Shown here piece after piece: positions 25,868 to 35,490 of a stretch of DNA of 64,000 bases (its first letter is position 1; every line of letters starts with the position of its first letter). The notes below the pieces were generated by a model, which did no database searches, had not been told where the DNA came from, and saw nothing but the letters and a program-made list of their open reading frames with translations. Made by a program: the position numbers and the translations under genes. Source of the stretch: Anaerostipes sp. (GTDB taxonomy: Bacteria; Bacillota; Clostridia; Lachnospirales; Lachnospiraceae); the NCBI GenBank assembly GCA_028704435.1, contig JAQWFL010000012.1, positions 18,146 through 82,145 of the forward strand. The letters run 5' to 3'.

Positions 25868-26878
25868 ATGGATTTTATGAAAGAGAATTGGAAAGGCTTT
25901 TTAGTTTGCATAATAATTGCGATACCTGCAAAGATTTTTGGAGACTATTTCCCCGTAATTGGAGGGCCAGTATTTGCGATTATTGTGGGAATGATTATAA
26001 CTATGTTTATCAAGGATAAGGCGAATCTACAGGCAGGAATTACATTTACATCAAAGAAAATTCTTCAGTATGCGGTTATTTTGCTTGGATTTGGAATGAA
26101 TCTAAATGCGATTTTTAAAACAGGAAAGCAGTCACTACCGATTATTGTATCAACAATCACAACATCTCTGGTTGTAGCTTTTATACTATCAAAAGCAATG
26201 AAAATACCATCAAAGATTTCTACATTAGTTGGAGTGGGATCTTCAATTTGTGGAGGTTCTGCAATTGCGGCTACAGCTCCTGTGATTGAAGCAGATGATG
26301 AGGAAATTGCCCAGGCAATCTCTGTTATTTTCTTATTTAATATTATTGCAGCACTTGTTTTTCCAACACTGGGGGGAATGCTTGGGTTGTCAGAACAGGG
26401 ATTTGGTTTGTTTGCAGGAACTGCAATTAATGATACTTCTTCAGTAACGGCAGCAGCCGCAGCATGGGACGGATTACATCCAGGACATCAAACACTTGAA
26501 ATCGCAACTATTGTTAAATTAACGAGAACACTGGCTATTATTCCAATTACACTTGTATTAGCTTTTGTTCGGACAAAAAAAGAAAAGGATGCAGCAGAAT
26601 CAAATTTTTCTCTTAAAAAGATTTTTCCATTTTTCATTTTATTCTTTGTTTTGGCTTCTGTAATAACAACAGTATTTAATTTATCACCAGAAGTAACGAA
26701 TCCAATCAAAGATTTAAGTAAATTCTTTATTATTATGGCAATGTCAGCCATTGGGTTGAACACCAATCTGCCTAAGCTTATTAAAACAGGAGGAAAACCC
26801 TTATTTATGGGATTTATCTGTTGGATTGCCATTGCATGTGTAAGTTTAGCAATGCAGCATTTGCTAGGTATTTTATAA
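25868..26878 (+). CDS. YeiH-family putative sulfate/anion exporter
   Basis: A 336-aa membrane protein with about ten helices (PF03601, YeiH/UPF0324). Family segments: [45 protein letters not shown] and the conserved [17 protein letters not shown]. The function proposed for the family is sulfate or sulfite-related export, but evidence is thin. The divergent LysR regulator probably controls it. Confidence 0.88.
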   Translation: MDFMKENWKGFLVCIIIAIPAKIFGDYFPVIGGPVFAIIVGMIITMFIKDKANLQAGITFTSKKILQYAVILLGFGMNLNAIFKTGKQSLPIIVSTITTSLVVAFILSKAMKIPSKISTLVGVGSSICGGSAIAATAPVIEADDEEIAQAISVIFLFNIIAALVFPTLGGMLGLSEQGFGLFAGTAINDTSSVTAAAAAWDGLHPGHQTLEIATIVKLTRTLAIIPITLVLAFVRTKKEKDAAESNFSLKKIFPFFILFFVLASVITTVFNLSPEVTNPIKDLSKFFIIMAMSAIGLNTNLPKLIKTGGKPLFMGFICWIAIACVSLAMQHLLGIL

Positions 26879-26921
26879 GTAATATATTATGATATTTAAG
26901 TTTTTCTTATTTTACAGAAAA

Positions 26922-26950
26922 TTGACTTGAATTTATAAGAAAAGTAGACT
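26922..26950 (+). promoter_or_regulatory. Promoter of the threonine/serine exporter genes
   Basis: TTGACT (26922-26927), a 17-bp spacer and TAGACT (26945-26950) lie just upstream of the first exporter gene. Confidence 0.55.
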
Positions 26951-26982
26951 ATGCTTACTTCACAATTGGTAGGTAGGTGAAG

Positions 26983-27744
26983 ATGATGAACTTAAAGAAA
27001 ATATTGGTATGTGCCATGGATATTGGTGCACTTATGCTGTCTAATGGTGCAGGGGTGTCTAGAGTGGAAGATACCATTGAACGGATATGCCGGGCATATG
27101 GAGCAAAGAATGTAGAAGTGTTTTCTATAACATCCAGTATATTAACCACAGTGACAACAAAAGAAGGGGATGTATTTACGCAGACAAAGCGTATTAAACA
27201 GCATGCCATAGATTTTAAGAAACTAGATGAACTCAATGCCTTGTCAAGACATATATGTTTTGCAAGACCTGGAATTCAATTTATAAATGATGAAATTGAA
27301 CGAATTGATAAAATTGAAGCATATACACTTCCGATCCGAAGTGCAATCTCAGCATTGATTGCGGGAGTGTTTACCATCTTTTTTGGTGGTGGTATTATGG
27401 AGGCAGTAATTGCAGCAATGGCAGGATTTATAGGGTGTGTTTTGATGCACTTTTTAAACAAATATAATGCCAATGAAATCTTTTCTAATTTTCTAACTAT
27501 TTTTATGGTGGGGTCTATTGCCATTATAGCGGTTCATTTTCGATTGGCTGGGAATTATGGGCATATTATTATTGGTAACATTATGCTTTTGGTTCCTGGA
27601 GTTGGATTTGTAAACTCGATTCGAGATGTGATTGGCGGAGATACCATAGCAGGAATGATAAGACTTTGTGAAGTAATTGTGATTGCTGTCTTTTTGGCTG
27701 GAGGTTCATTTGCAGCCTTGATGCTTTGGGAGGGAATTCTATGA
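26983..27744 (+). CDS. Threonine/serine exporter, N-terminal-type subunit (ThrE, DUF1212)
   Basis: A 253-aa protein with the ThrE N-terminal domain: SNGAGVSRVEDTIERICRAYG, the TKRIKQHAIDFKKLDELNALSR block and about five membrane helices with NIMLLVPGVGFVNSIRD. In split ThrE systems this subunit pairs with a short DUF3815-type partner, which follows here with an ATGA overlap. I chose ATG at 26983 after GGTAGG; GTG at 26977 is possible. The family exports threonine and serine. Confidence 0.88.
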   Translation: MMNLKKILVCAMDIGALMLSNGAGVSRVEDTIERICRAYGAKNVEVFSITSSILTTVTTKEGDVFTQTKRIKQHAIDFKKLDELNALSRHICFARPGIQFINDEIERIDKIEAYTLPIRSAISALIAGVFTIFFGGGIMEAVIAAMAGFIGCVLMHFLNKYNANEIFSNFLTIFMVGSIAIIAVHFRLAGNYGHIIIGNIMLLVPGVGFVNSIRDVIGGDTIAGMIRLCEVIVIAVFLAGGSFAALMLWEGIL

Positions 27745-28187
27745 TGACAAATTTGATTCAATTACTCAGTGCGTTTTTAGGAGCTTTTGGTTTTTCTATT
27801 TTATTTAATCTTCATGGAAGAAAATTATATTTTGCCTCCGTTGGAGGTCTTCTATCCTATGGAAGTTATTTGTTGACGGCACAGTGGAATGGAAGTGATT
27901 TTATTCCTTATTTTTCTGCTGCGATTGTTGCGACGGCATATGCAGAAATTGGAGCAAGAATACTTCGGAGTCCTGCAACCGTATTTTTAATGGCTGGAAT
28001 TATTCCCTTGGTTCCTGGAGGGAGTCTGTACTATACAATGCAGTATGCTGTGACAAAACAGTGGCACTTGTTTGCTCCTCAAGGAGAGAGAACAATCATC
28101 ATAGCAGCAGCACTTGCCGCTGGAATTATGATGATGTCATCTGCCAAGAGGGTTTATGATGGAATTAGATGGCATTGCAAGAATTAG
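27741..28187 (+). CDS. Threonine/serine exporter, short partner subunit (ThrE_2/DUF3815)
   Basis: A 148-aa membrane protein with four or so helices. Family features: GAFGFSILFNLHGRKLYFASVGG, AEIGARILRSPATVFLMAGIIPLVPGGSLYYTM. The start at 27741 overlaps the upstream stop (ATGA), a strong sign of translational coupling to the DUF1212 subunit. It is the C-terminal half of the exporter encoded as a separate gene. Confidence 0.88.
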   Translation: MMTNLIQLLSAFLGAFGFSILFNLHGRKLYFASVGGLLSYGSYLLTAQWNGSDFIPYFSAAIVATAYAEIGARILRSPATVFLMAGIIPLVPGGSLYYTMQYAVTKQWHLFAPQGERTIIIAAALAAGIMMMSSAKRVYDGIRWHCKN

Positions 28188-28810
28188 ATATTTAAAAAGT
28201 CAAAAGGATTTGCTGGATCACTATTTAGAAAATGTAGAAGCAGATAAGAAGCTTTAATGGAGAGATTCTCTTCTTTTAAGATTCTTCTTGCTTCTTTTTT
28301 GTCTACTAATTTAATAGAGAGATCTTCATTATCCTCTAATAAGTTAGTGTTTGGTTCGCCGCTGGCATATCCATAAGCAGTAGCGATACATTCATCTGTC
28401 ATGCCAATGGATGAGAAGCAGCCACGCATTAGATGACTGTCTGAATCTGCAAGAGTGAAAGTAAGCCCAGTTTCTTCTTTCATTTCCCGAACAGCAGCTT
28501 CCATTGCAGTTTCGCCAGGGTCAACTAAACCAGCAGGAAATTCATAAATATAATTGTCAAGGGCATATCTAAATTGACGTACCATAACAACTTTATCATG
28601 GCATTTGCCATATACACTGTAGATTACAACTCCGTCTGGATTGGCTTTATGTGTATTTAAAGTCAATGATTCTTCGTCATTGCGACTGGCAATATAATAG
28701 GGATGGGAAGAACCTAATTTATTTACAGCGTCAAATTGATATAAATTTAAATAAGGATTCTCTGTTAATTTTTTAATATTTTTTGTTCGTTTCATAAAAG
28801 CTCCTTTCAA
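28184..28810 (-). CDS. NUDIX hydrolase
   Basis: The 208-aa product has a full Nudix box (GLVDPGETAMEAAVREMKEE, then TGL), fitting G-x5-E-x7-REUXEEXGU. It resembles the ADP-ribose pyrophosphatase class, but the residues that define substrate use cannot be assigned by eye. The gene is convergent with the ThrE partner gene and the stops overlap by 4 bp. Confidence 0.9.
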   Translation of the reverse strand: MKGAFMKRTKNIKKLTENPYLNLYQFDAVNKLGSSHPYYIASRNDEESLTLNTHKANPDGVVIYSVYGKCHDKVVMVRQFRYALDNYIYEFPAGLVDPGETAMEAAVREMKEETGLTFTLADSDSHLMRGCFSSIGMTDECIATAYGYASGEPNTNLLEDNEDLSIKLVDKKEARRILKEENLSIKASYLLLHFLNSDPANPFDFLNI

Positions 28811-28933
28811 AACAGTTGAACAATTTGTAGATATATTATACCATAAACATAAGAACGGAAAATATGTGATTTTTATGAAAATATATGTTACAATTCTTGA
28901 CGTGATACATTATAAAGAAAAGAGGAAGACTAG

Positions 28934-29809
28934 ATGTTTAGTAAGATAGGAAGAAATGATCCATGTTGGTGTAAAAGTGGAAAGAAGTATAAAAGCTGTC
29001 ATATGGCATTTGATGAGAAGATTCATTCTTATGAAAGAGAAGGACATATTGTGCCATCTAGAGAGATTATAAAGACGCCGGAGCAGATTGAAGGAATTAG
29101 AGAAAGCGGAAAAATAAACATAGCTGTTCTTGACTATGTAGCAGAACATATAAAAGAAGGAATGAGTACAGAAGAGATTAATACCCTTGTGTATGATAAG
29201 ACCAAAGAACTTGGAGGAATTCCAGCACCATTGAATTATGAAGGATTTCCAAAGAGCGTGTGTACATCAATTAATGAGCAGGTTTGTCATGGGATTCCAG
29301 CAGATGATATTATTTTACAGGATGGAGATATTATTAATGTAGATGTATCAACCATTTACAATGGTTATTTTTCAGATTCTTCACGCATGTTCTTAATTGG
29401 AAATGTAAGGGAAGAAGCAAAAAAATTGGTTCAAGTGACTAAAGAGTGTGTGGAACTTGGACTAGAGCAGGTAAAACCATGGGGATTTATGGGGGATATG
29501 GCTCAGGCAGTTCATGATCATGCTACGGAGAATGGATATACAGTAGTTCGGGATATTGGTGGACATGGAGTTGGTTTAGAGTTTCATGAAGAACCATTTG
29601 TAAGTTATGTTACCAAGAAAGGAACGGAGATGTTACTTGTTCCGGGTATGGTATTTACCATTGAACCTATGGTGAATATGGGAACAGATGAGTTTTATAC
29701 TGATGGTGGAGATAATTGGTCTGTATACACAGAAGATGGTTTACCATCTGCACAGTGGGAGATTCAAGTCCTTGTTACAGAGGATGGATACGAAGTATTA
29801 GCATATTAG
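28934..29809 (+). CDS. map: Methionine aminopeptidase, type I, with SEC-C zinc motif
   Basis: A 291-aa MetAP that removes N-terminal Met from nascent proteins. An N-terminal SEC-C zinc motif (GRNDPCWCKSGKKYKSCH) precedes the pita-bread catalytic domain. Metal-site segments: NVDVSTIYNGYFSDSS, GHGVGLEFHEEP, FTIEPM and AQWEIQVLVTEDGYE. The SEC-C extension is found in several clostridial MetAPs and may help contact the ribosome. A terminator lies immediately downstream. Confidence 0.95.
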   Translation: MFSKIGRNDPCWCKSGKKYKSCHMAFDEKIHSYEREGHIVPSREIIKTPEQIEGIRESGKINIAVLDYVAEHIKEGMSTEEINTLVYDKTKELGGIPAPLNYEGFPKSVCTSINEQVCHGIPADDIILQDGDIINVDVSTIYNGYFSDSSRMFLIGNVREEAKKLVQVTKECVELGLEQVKPWGFMGDMAQAVHDHATENGYTVVRDIGGHGVGLEFHEEPFVSYVTKKGTEMLLVPGMVFTIEPMVNMGTDEFYTDGGDNWSVYTEDGLPSAQWEIQVLVTEDGYEVLAY

Positions 29810-29818
29810 AAATTAAGA

Positions 29819-29854
29819 GTCCTTTTGCATAGGATAATGCAAAAGGGCTTTTTT
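29819..29854 (+). terminator. Terminator of map that also masks the next ribosome site
   Basis: CCTTTTGCAT (29821-29830) pairs perfectly with ATGCAAAAGG (29837-29846), loop AGGATA, then GCTTTTTT. The next gene's ATG is at 29855, directly after the T run, and its only ribosome-site-like element (AAAGGG) is in the 3' arm of the stem. Confidence 0.88.
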
Positions 29855-31522
29855 ATGGACGAAAAAATTGAAACACAACTTAATCTTGCATTGGAAACAC
29901 CAGAAGCAGAACGAGGAAAATCAAAGGATTTAGAAGCTGGGTATAATCCAATTACAAAGGAATGGGAATTAATTGTTCAGTATGCAGGAGATTTAAATGA
30001 AATTAATAATTATACAAGTGGCAGTTTTATTCCCCTTGATGATAATTATGTCATTGTATATTTACAGGAAAATCAAATTAATGATTTTGCCCAGTTGGAT
30101 TCGGTCATTTATATTGAAAAGCCAAAAAATCTATTAACACAGGTTACAGATGGAATTGGGGCATCATGTATTGAACCTTTGATTTATGGGAGTTTTGGGT
30201 TAAGTGGAAGGGGAGTGCTTCTTGGAGTCATTGATACAGGCATTGATGTGTTTCATCCGGATTTTATTAATCAAGATGGAACTTCAAAAATAGCAGTGTT
30301 GTGGGATCAAAGTGGAAATGAATTAGATGGGATTATCTATACAAAGGAAGAAATCAACCAGGCTTTATTAACAAAAAACTATGATTTGATTTTAGAGAGA
30401 GACACTTCAGGACATGGAACCCATGTGGCATCAATTTGTGGCGGAAACCGAGGCGTGGCAAGAGAAGCTGAGTTTATCATAGTAAAATTATCAGATGCAG
30501 TAAATACAGGATTTCCTCGTACAACACAGCTTATGAGAGCTGTAAAGTATGTAATAGATACTGCAGTTCATATGAAACGACCAGTTTGTGTAAATATTAG
30601 CTATGGAAATAATTACGGGGATCATCGAGGAAATTCACTTTTAGAATTGTTTATTTCAAAAAGTGCTGCTAGATGGGAAACATCTATATGTATTGGAACG
30701 GGAAATGAAGGTGACACAGGACGACATAGACAAGGAAAATTAACGCAACAGGAAATGATTTATTTTGCAATTGCACCATATGAAACTAGTCTAAATCTTC
30801 AAATATGGAAGAACTATGAAGATGATTTTGATATTTATCTTATTAATCCCTCTGGAATTCAAAGAAAAATAGAAATAAATCAAAGGGCAGTTGTATATCA
30901 ATTTCAAGGAACCCAGGTTCATGTGTATTATGGAATGCCAACACCATACAATGTAAGACAGGAAATATATTTTGCATTTATTCCAGATGAATTATATCTT
31001 GAAAGTGGTCAGTGGACAATTTTTATGGAGCCAAAGAAAATAATAACAGGAGAGTATGAAATGTGGCTTCCAGTGTCTAGCGGAACTAACCCACAAACTA
31101 GATTCTTAGAGCCAAACGTTGATTTTACTTTGACCATTCCTTCTACAGCAAGAAATATTATTGCAGTTGGTGCCTACAATAGTTTTGTCAACCAATATGC
31201 ATCCTTTTCTGGGAGAGGAGACTTAGAGAAATGTATTGTAAAACCAGATTTGGCAGCTCCAGGAGTTGATATTCTTGGTGCAAGTCCAGAAGGAGGCTAT
31301 ACAAAAAGAAGCGGAACATCTATGGCAACACCCTTTGTAACTGGGAGTATTGCGCTAATGATGGAATGGGGAATTCTAAAAGGAAATGATCCGTTTTTAT
31401 ATGGGGAGAAGGTGAAGGCATATCTAAGAAGAGGGGCAAGGCAGCTGCCGGGGTTTGATGTGTGGCCGAATGCATATGTGGGGTGGGGGGCACTGTGTGT
31501 AAAAGATTCGCTGCCAGTGTGA
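29855..31522 (+). CDS. S8 family subtilisin-like serine peptidase (Csp-like)
   Basis: A 555-aa cytoplasmic-type S8 peptidase without a signal peptide, of the class related to clostridial Csp germination proteases. Catalytic Asp is in GVIDTGIDVFHPDF, His in SGHGTHVASICGGN and Ser in SGTSMATPFVTGS, so all three residues are present. A large insert between the His and Ser motifs holds the jelly-roll-like Csp region. The ATG at 29855 follows AAAGGG; TTG at 29825 and ATG at 29837 are in frame but lie in the terminator stem. Function in germination is inferred from family only. A truncated paralogue lies 4 kb downstream. Confidence 0.9.
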   Translation: MDEKIETQLNLALETPEAERGKSKDLEAGYNPITKEWELIVQYAGDLNEINNYTSGSFIPLDDNYVIVYLQENQINDFAQLDSVIYIEKPKNLLTQVTDGIGASCIEPLIYGSFGLSGRGVLLGVIDTGIDVFHPDFINQDGTSKIAVLWDQSGNELDGIIYTKEEINQALLTKNYDLILERDTSGHGTHVASICGGNRGVAREAEFIIVKLSDAVNTGFPRTTQLMRAVKYVIDTAVHMKRPVCVNISYGNNYGDHRGNSLLELFISKSAARWETSICIGTGNEGDTGRHRQGKLTQQEMIYFAIAPYETSLNLQIWKNYEDDFDIYLINPSGIQRKIEINQRAVVYQFQGTQVHVYYGMPTPYNVRQEIYFAFIPDELYLESGQWTIFMEPKKIITGEYEMWLPVSSGTNPQTRFLEPNVDFTLTIPSTARNIIAVGAYNSFVNQYASFSGRGDLEKCIVKPDLAAPGVDILGASPEGGYTKRSGTSMATPFVTGSIALMMEWGILKGNDPFLYGEKVKAYLRRGARQLPGFDVWPNAYVGWGALCVKDSLPV

Positions 31523-31637
31523 CGTAAATGATAAATTTATTAATTGCAGAAATTCTTTCTTGATAAGTACAAGAATTGACTTAGTCGTTTCTGGATGAAC
31601 GTAGAAGAGCTTACTGCTTTATATTAGAAATATAGTC

Positions 31638-31672
31638 AAGGTCAGAAGAAAAAGTGATTCTTCTGACCTTTT
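31638..31672 (+). terminator. Terminator of the S8 peptidase gene
   Basis: AAGGTCAGAAG (31638-31648) pairs perfectly with CTTCTGACCTT (31660-31670) around an 11-nt loop and ends in T's. Confidence 0.88.
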
Positions 31673-31877
31673 ACCATCCATATTTTAAGTGTTCTAAAAA
31701 GGATTATGATGAAGATTGTACTTATCCCAAATTGAGATTGCAAGAGCCGGAAATAGAAGTCGTAATATGGAAGTGTATTGTTCAGGAACTTGCCAAAGAA
31801 GAAGAAGCACAGAGCATAATGAAGAGAATCGGATTGAGATTGTCTGGAAACATAAAACTTTGTAAAATAGTAAAAAA

Positions 31878-31898
31878 TTGTTAGTCCTTACTTGACAG
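31878..31898 (+). repeat. Left 21-bp direct repeat flanking the Gabija cassette
   Basis: Identical over 21 bp to 35491-35511; both begin TTGTTAGTCC and end TTACTTGACAG with one overlapping T. In the right copy the sequence reads in frame into an S8-peptidase remnant, so this looks like a duplicated piece of that gene. Confidence 0.85.
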
Positions 31899-32014
31899 AA
31901 GCAGAAAAGTCAAGGCTTATGTTGTAAAGAAGTCGACCTATTATGGATTTAGAAAATATTGTTTTTTTGTGATGTAGTAAGTTAAATGTAGATGAAATAA
32001 AATTTTTGATATGG

Positions 32015-32020
32015 TATAAT
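32015..32020 (+). promoter_or_regulatory. Candidate Gabija promoter (-10)
   Basis: TATAAT preceded by TGG (extended -10), with a weak ATGAAA -35 at 17-bp spacing. It gives a leader of about 95 nt before gajA. Confidence 0.5.
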
Positions 32021-32122
32021 TTTCCTAATAATATAAGGCTATAAAGGTGTTTTTACTTATATAGAATTTAATTATTTTATTTTTTTAGAAAGATACATAG
32101 ATATTTCTATAAAAAAGAAGAT

Positions 32123-33865
32123 ATGAAAGGGAAAAGTGAAAAAATGAAGTTTAAAAATATATCAATTAAAAATTTTAGGAATTTTGAAGATATTATGGTT
32201 GATCTTGAAAATAAAAATATAATATTTGGACTTAATGATATAGGAAAAACAAATTTTCTTTATGCAATAAGATTTTTGTTTGATAGAGAGTGTAGAAGGA
32301 ATGGTTTGGTTGAATCAGACTTTTATCAAAAGAAAACGGATCGAGAGATTGAAATTACAGTTGAAATTGATATAAGCGATATGAAAGATAGTGATAATAG
32401 AAAAATAAGAAAACGGATGGTTGGAGCAGTAGCAAGTGGTTATGACACCGTATTTATGCAGTTAAAAGCAAAATATATGGTTGATAGTGTTTATGTCATG
32501 CCAGAATTATTTTGGGGAAGCGACAAAGATTTCTTAGAACCTGTGCCAAGCAATCAAGCATACTTTGAAATTGATAAAATTTTCAATGTTGTTTATATTG
32601 ATTCTTCTGTGCAACTAGAAAGTGTTTTTAAATTTTTTACTAGATCAATATTTAAAAATAATAGTGGAATAACAGAAACAGAGCGCAATGATGTTAAGAG
32701 AATGATTGACATGTTGAATCAGAAAATAGCAAAATTAGATAGTGTAAAAGATATGGAGAATTCGATAAAGGAAGAGTATTTTAAGTATCGGAAAGAAAAA
32801 GGTTTTGCAGTAACAATAAAATCAGAAATGGAATTAGAAAATGTATCATCTAAGTTAGTCCCATATATAAATTACACAGGAGGGGTTGAGTATCCTACGT
32901 CGGGAGACGGAAGGAGGAAATTGTTGGCATATACTCTAATGTCATTGCAAAACCGTAAGCATGAAGATATCAGGATAAATCTTTTTTTAATTGAAGAACT
33001 TGAAAATCACCTGCATCGTTCAATGCAATTAGCAATTTCAAAGCAACTTTTTAATGATAGTATTTTTAAATTTATGTTTCTTACTACACATTCATCGCTT
33101 ATAGTGAGTGCAATGGATGATGTGAATCTGATTAAATTATATAAAATAAATAAAACAGATGGAAATTCAGTACATTATATGGTTCCACAAGAGTATCAAA
33201 AACTTAAAACACAGTTAAACCAAAATCTTGCGGAAGCAATATATGCGGATTATGTTTTACTTGTAGAGGGACCTTCTGAAAAAATATTATTTGAAACAAT
33301 AATGTCAAAGAAATGTCCCGAATACGAACTATTAGGCGGATATATATTAGTTGTAAATGGTATTAGTTTTAAAGTGTATAGAAAGATTCTTGAGAAGTTG
33401 GGTGTTGTCACAATTATAAGAACCGATAATGATTTGAAGTATAATAAAAAGGGAAAGAGCTATAATTATTTGGGTGTGAATAGAGGATTATCTACTATAG
33501 GAGGGGAAGAAGTACTTAATACGCCATATGATAAAAACAAATATGACAAAGAAAAAAAACAAATCCAAGAAAAAATATATGATATAAATTGTAAAAACGA
33601 GATTGATTTGTTGAAGAAAAAGCGTATTTATTTATCTAGAGTTGATCTTGAAAATGATTTATATGAGGCTATTCCTAAAATAATGGATCGATTTGTTTTT
33701 CAAAAAAACACTACAAAAAATGCGGTGAATTATTTGCAAGATAAGAAGATGATACATATGATAGAACTTTGTAATGAGTTAAATGCTACCGTAACAATAA
33801 ATAAGATATTTAATCACCCACGATTTGAATGCTTAAAGGAGCTGGAGGAATTATGCAACCGATAG
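32123..33865 (+). CDS. gajA: GajA-like OLD-family ATPase/TOPRIM nuclease (Gabija)
   Basis: The 580-aa product has an ABC-type ATPase domain (Walker A region GLNDIGKTN at 36-44; Walker B LFLIEELENHLH with Glu291/Glu292; HSS segment) followed by a TOPRIM nuclease domain (LLVEGPSEKILFE with Glu382; IIRTDND). This architecture and length match GajA, the nuclease of the two-gene Gabija anti-phage system, which cuts DNA when nucleotide pools fall. The UvrD-like partner starts inside its last codons. ATG at 32144 is an alternative start; neither has a well-spaced ribosome site. The gene is more AT-rich than its neighbours, suggesting transfer. Confidence 0.88.
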   Translation: MKGKSEKMKFKNISIKNFRNFEDIMVDLENKNIIFGLNDIGKTNFLYAIRFLFDRECRRNGLVESDFYQKKTDREIEITVEIDISDMKDSDNRKIRKRMVGAVASGYDTVFMQLKAKYMVDSVYVMPELFWGSDKDFLEPVPSNQAYFEIDKIFNVVYIDSSVQLESVFKFFTRSIFKNNSGITETERNDVKRMIDMLNQKIAKLDSVKDMENSIKEEYFKYRKEKGFAVTIKSEMELENVSSKLVPYINYTGGVEYPTSGDGRRKLLAYTLMSLQNRKHEDIRINLFLIEELENHLHRSMQLAISKQLFNDSIFKFMFLTTHSSLIVSAMDDVNLIKLYKINKTDGNSVHYMVPQEYQKLKTQLNQNLAEAIYADYVLLVEGPSEKILFETIMSKKCPEYELLGGYILVVNGISFKVYRKILEKLGVVTIIRTDNDLKYNKKGKSYNYLGVNRGLSTIGGEEVLNTPYDKNKYDKEKKQIQEKIYDINCKNEIDLLKKKRIYLSRVDLENDLYEAIPKIMDRFVFQKNTTKNAVNYLQDKKMIHMIELCNELNATVTINKIFNHPRFECLKELEELCNR

Positions 33866-35418
33866 ATCAAGAAACACGTATTAAAATTATGTCGCAGGGT
33901 GGAAATATAATTATTAGTGCAAGTGCGGGTACAGGAAAGACACATACCACTATCTTAAAAATAAAAGATGATATGGAAACTAATAAATCTTTTAGTACAT
34001 TTGGTGCAATAACATTTACAAAAAAAGCAGCAAAAGAGATTGAATCTAAATTACAAGGGGATAAAAGAGAAGCGTTTGTTGGAACAAATGATAATTTTGT
34101 TTTACAAGAAATAATCAGACCATTTATGTATGACGTATATGGTAGGGAGTTTAAAAAAGAAATTAAGCCAGATTATTCGACCGCCAATCAAATTCAAGAT
34201 TATGACATGGGAATAAAAGCAATAAGGGATACAGGGTTTTTATGTAAATATGCAGATAATAAAAAAAATTATTCGTTTCAGTTGGCATTAAAGATATTAA
34301 TGGAATCGGAAGCTGCAAGAATGTATCTAATATCAAAATATTATAGGATTTACATTGATGAGTATCAAGATTGCGATAAGGATATGCACAATCTGTTTAA
34401 ATATATATATAAAGACTTATCAATTCCAATGTTTATTGTAGGGGATCTAAAACAATCTATATATGGATGGCGTGGTGGATATGATAAGGGGTTTAAAGAT
34501 TTATTAACTGATAGAGATTTTACACCATTTGAATTAAAGCATAATTTCCGCTCAGTAATTTGTATACAAAATTATGCAAATATGTTTATAGATGATGTAA
34601 GAGAAAACTTTAGAAAAGTTCCTTTTGATAATTCTGTGCATTGCTTTGCTTATAAACAACCATTTTTTGCTATAAAAAAAATAGAAGAATGGATTGATGA
34701 AGATGAAAAATGTGCGTTTCTAATTAGAAATAGATTGGATGGTAAAAAATGGGCGCAATGGTTGCAAGATAATAATGTAGAATTTACCTATATTTCAAGC
34801 TCCCCACTTGATAATTCGGATATGGAAAGTGAACATATTTGGATAGCTCGTCAAATTGCATATTATATATTGAATGATGTGTATTCAGAATATGATTTTT
34901 ATGATGAAATACCTAATGCGGACTCGTATAATTTCTCAAATATTCGTAGAATGCTATTTAGTATAGAAAAAACAGCTGATGATATGGAAATGTTTAATAA
35001 TAATTGTTCAACATTATATGAGATACTTGGGTATGAATTAAGTGAAAGAACTGCTAAAGAAATAGAAGTGCTATTTCAAGTGATTAATGATGATGAATAT
35101 ATACCTACTTACAATAGCGAAAAGTATAAACATGTTATAACTACAATTCACTCAGCAAAGGGATTACAATATAAGCAAGTTATTGTCTTGGCAGAAAATT
35201 ATAATTTGAATATTCTAGAAGATTGTAATTTACATTATGTTGCGGTTTCTAGGCCTGAAGAAAAACTGTTGGTATTGTGCAATTATAGAAATTCAAATGG
35301 CAAAGCATATTGCAATGCCATTAAGAGTAACATACAAAGAATAAAAAAATTGGGTTTTGATATAGAAATGAGAGATGTTGCTGTGTGCTTCAATTCGGAG
35401 GAGTTTAAGAAAGATTAA
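33853..35418 (+). CDS. gajB: GajB-like UvrD/Rep-type helicase (Gabija)
   Basis: The 521-aa superfamily 1 helicase partner of GajA. Motifs: Walker A SASAGTGKTHT (Gly26-Thr30), motif Ia FTKKAAKEI, Walker B YIDEYQDCD (Asp169-Glu170), motif III GDLKQSIYGWRGG, motif IV-like LKHNFRS, motif V TTIHSAKGLQYKQVIV, and motif VI HYVAVSRPEEKL. The 2B region is reduced, as in compact GajB proteins. ATG at 33853 follows GGAGG and overlaps gajA by 13 bp, a coupling common for Gabija pairs. In Gabija the helicase is thought to be activated by DNA ends made by GajA and adds to abortive defence. Confidence 0.88.
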   Translation: MQPIDQETRIKIMSQGGNIIISASAGTGKTHTTILKIKDDMETNKSFSTFGAITFTKKAAKEIESKLQGDKREAFVGTNDNFVLQEIIRPFMYDVYGREFKKEIKPDYSTANQIQDYDMGIKAIRDTGFLCKYADNKKNYSFQLALKILMESEAARMYLISKYYRIYIDEYQDCDKDMHNLFKYIYKDLSIPMFIVGDLKQSIYGWRGGYDKGFKDLLTDRDFTPFELKHNFRSVICIQNYANMFIDDVRENFRKVPFDNSVHCFAYKQPFFAIKKIEEWIDEDEKCAFLIRNRLDGKKWAQWLQDNNVEFTYISSSPLDNSDMESEHIWIARQIAYYILNDVYSEYDFYDEIPNADSYNFSNIRRMLFSIEKTADDMEMFNNNCSTLYEILGYELSERTAKEIEVLFQVINDDEYIPTYNSEKYKHVITTIHSAKGLQYKQVIVLAENYNLNILEDCNLHYVAVSRPEEKLLVLCNYRNSNGKAYCNAIKSNIQRIKKLGFDIEMRDVAVCFNSEEFKKD

Positions 35419-35490
35419 TGTAATTATGTACATAGCTAAAGGCATCCTAAGCTTATATTGAGATATAAACGTTGAAATAAAAGTTAAAAT

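Larger units (their letters stand above)
31523..32122 (+). other. 600-bp gap holding a terminator, degraded sequence and the Gabija promoter
   Basis: After the S8 stop comes a terminator (31638-31672), then about 200 bp with an open frame (31654-31884) that starts inside the hairpin and matches nothing I know. Next is the left copy of the 21-bp direct repeat (31878-31898). A run such as GTCAAGGC-TAT just after the repeat resembles the 3' end of the S8 gene and may be a decayed copy of it. The rest is AT-rich and includes the Gabija promoter. Confidence 0.5.
31899..35490 (+). mobile_element. Repeat-bounded Gabija cassette
   Basis: The segment between the two 21-bp direct repeats carries only gajA and gajB plus about 220 bp of leader and 70 bp of trailer. 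It is visibly more AT-rich than the flanks. There is no integrase or transposase, so movement would have to rely on homologous or passive recombination at the repeats. The boundaries are inferred from the repeats. Confidence 0.5.

Noticed and set aside
31654..31884. 76-codon frame after the S8 gene
   Set aside because: It begins inside a terminator hairpin and resembles nothing known; at most a decayed remnant.
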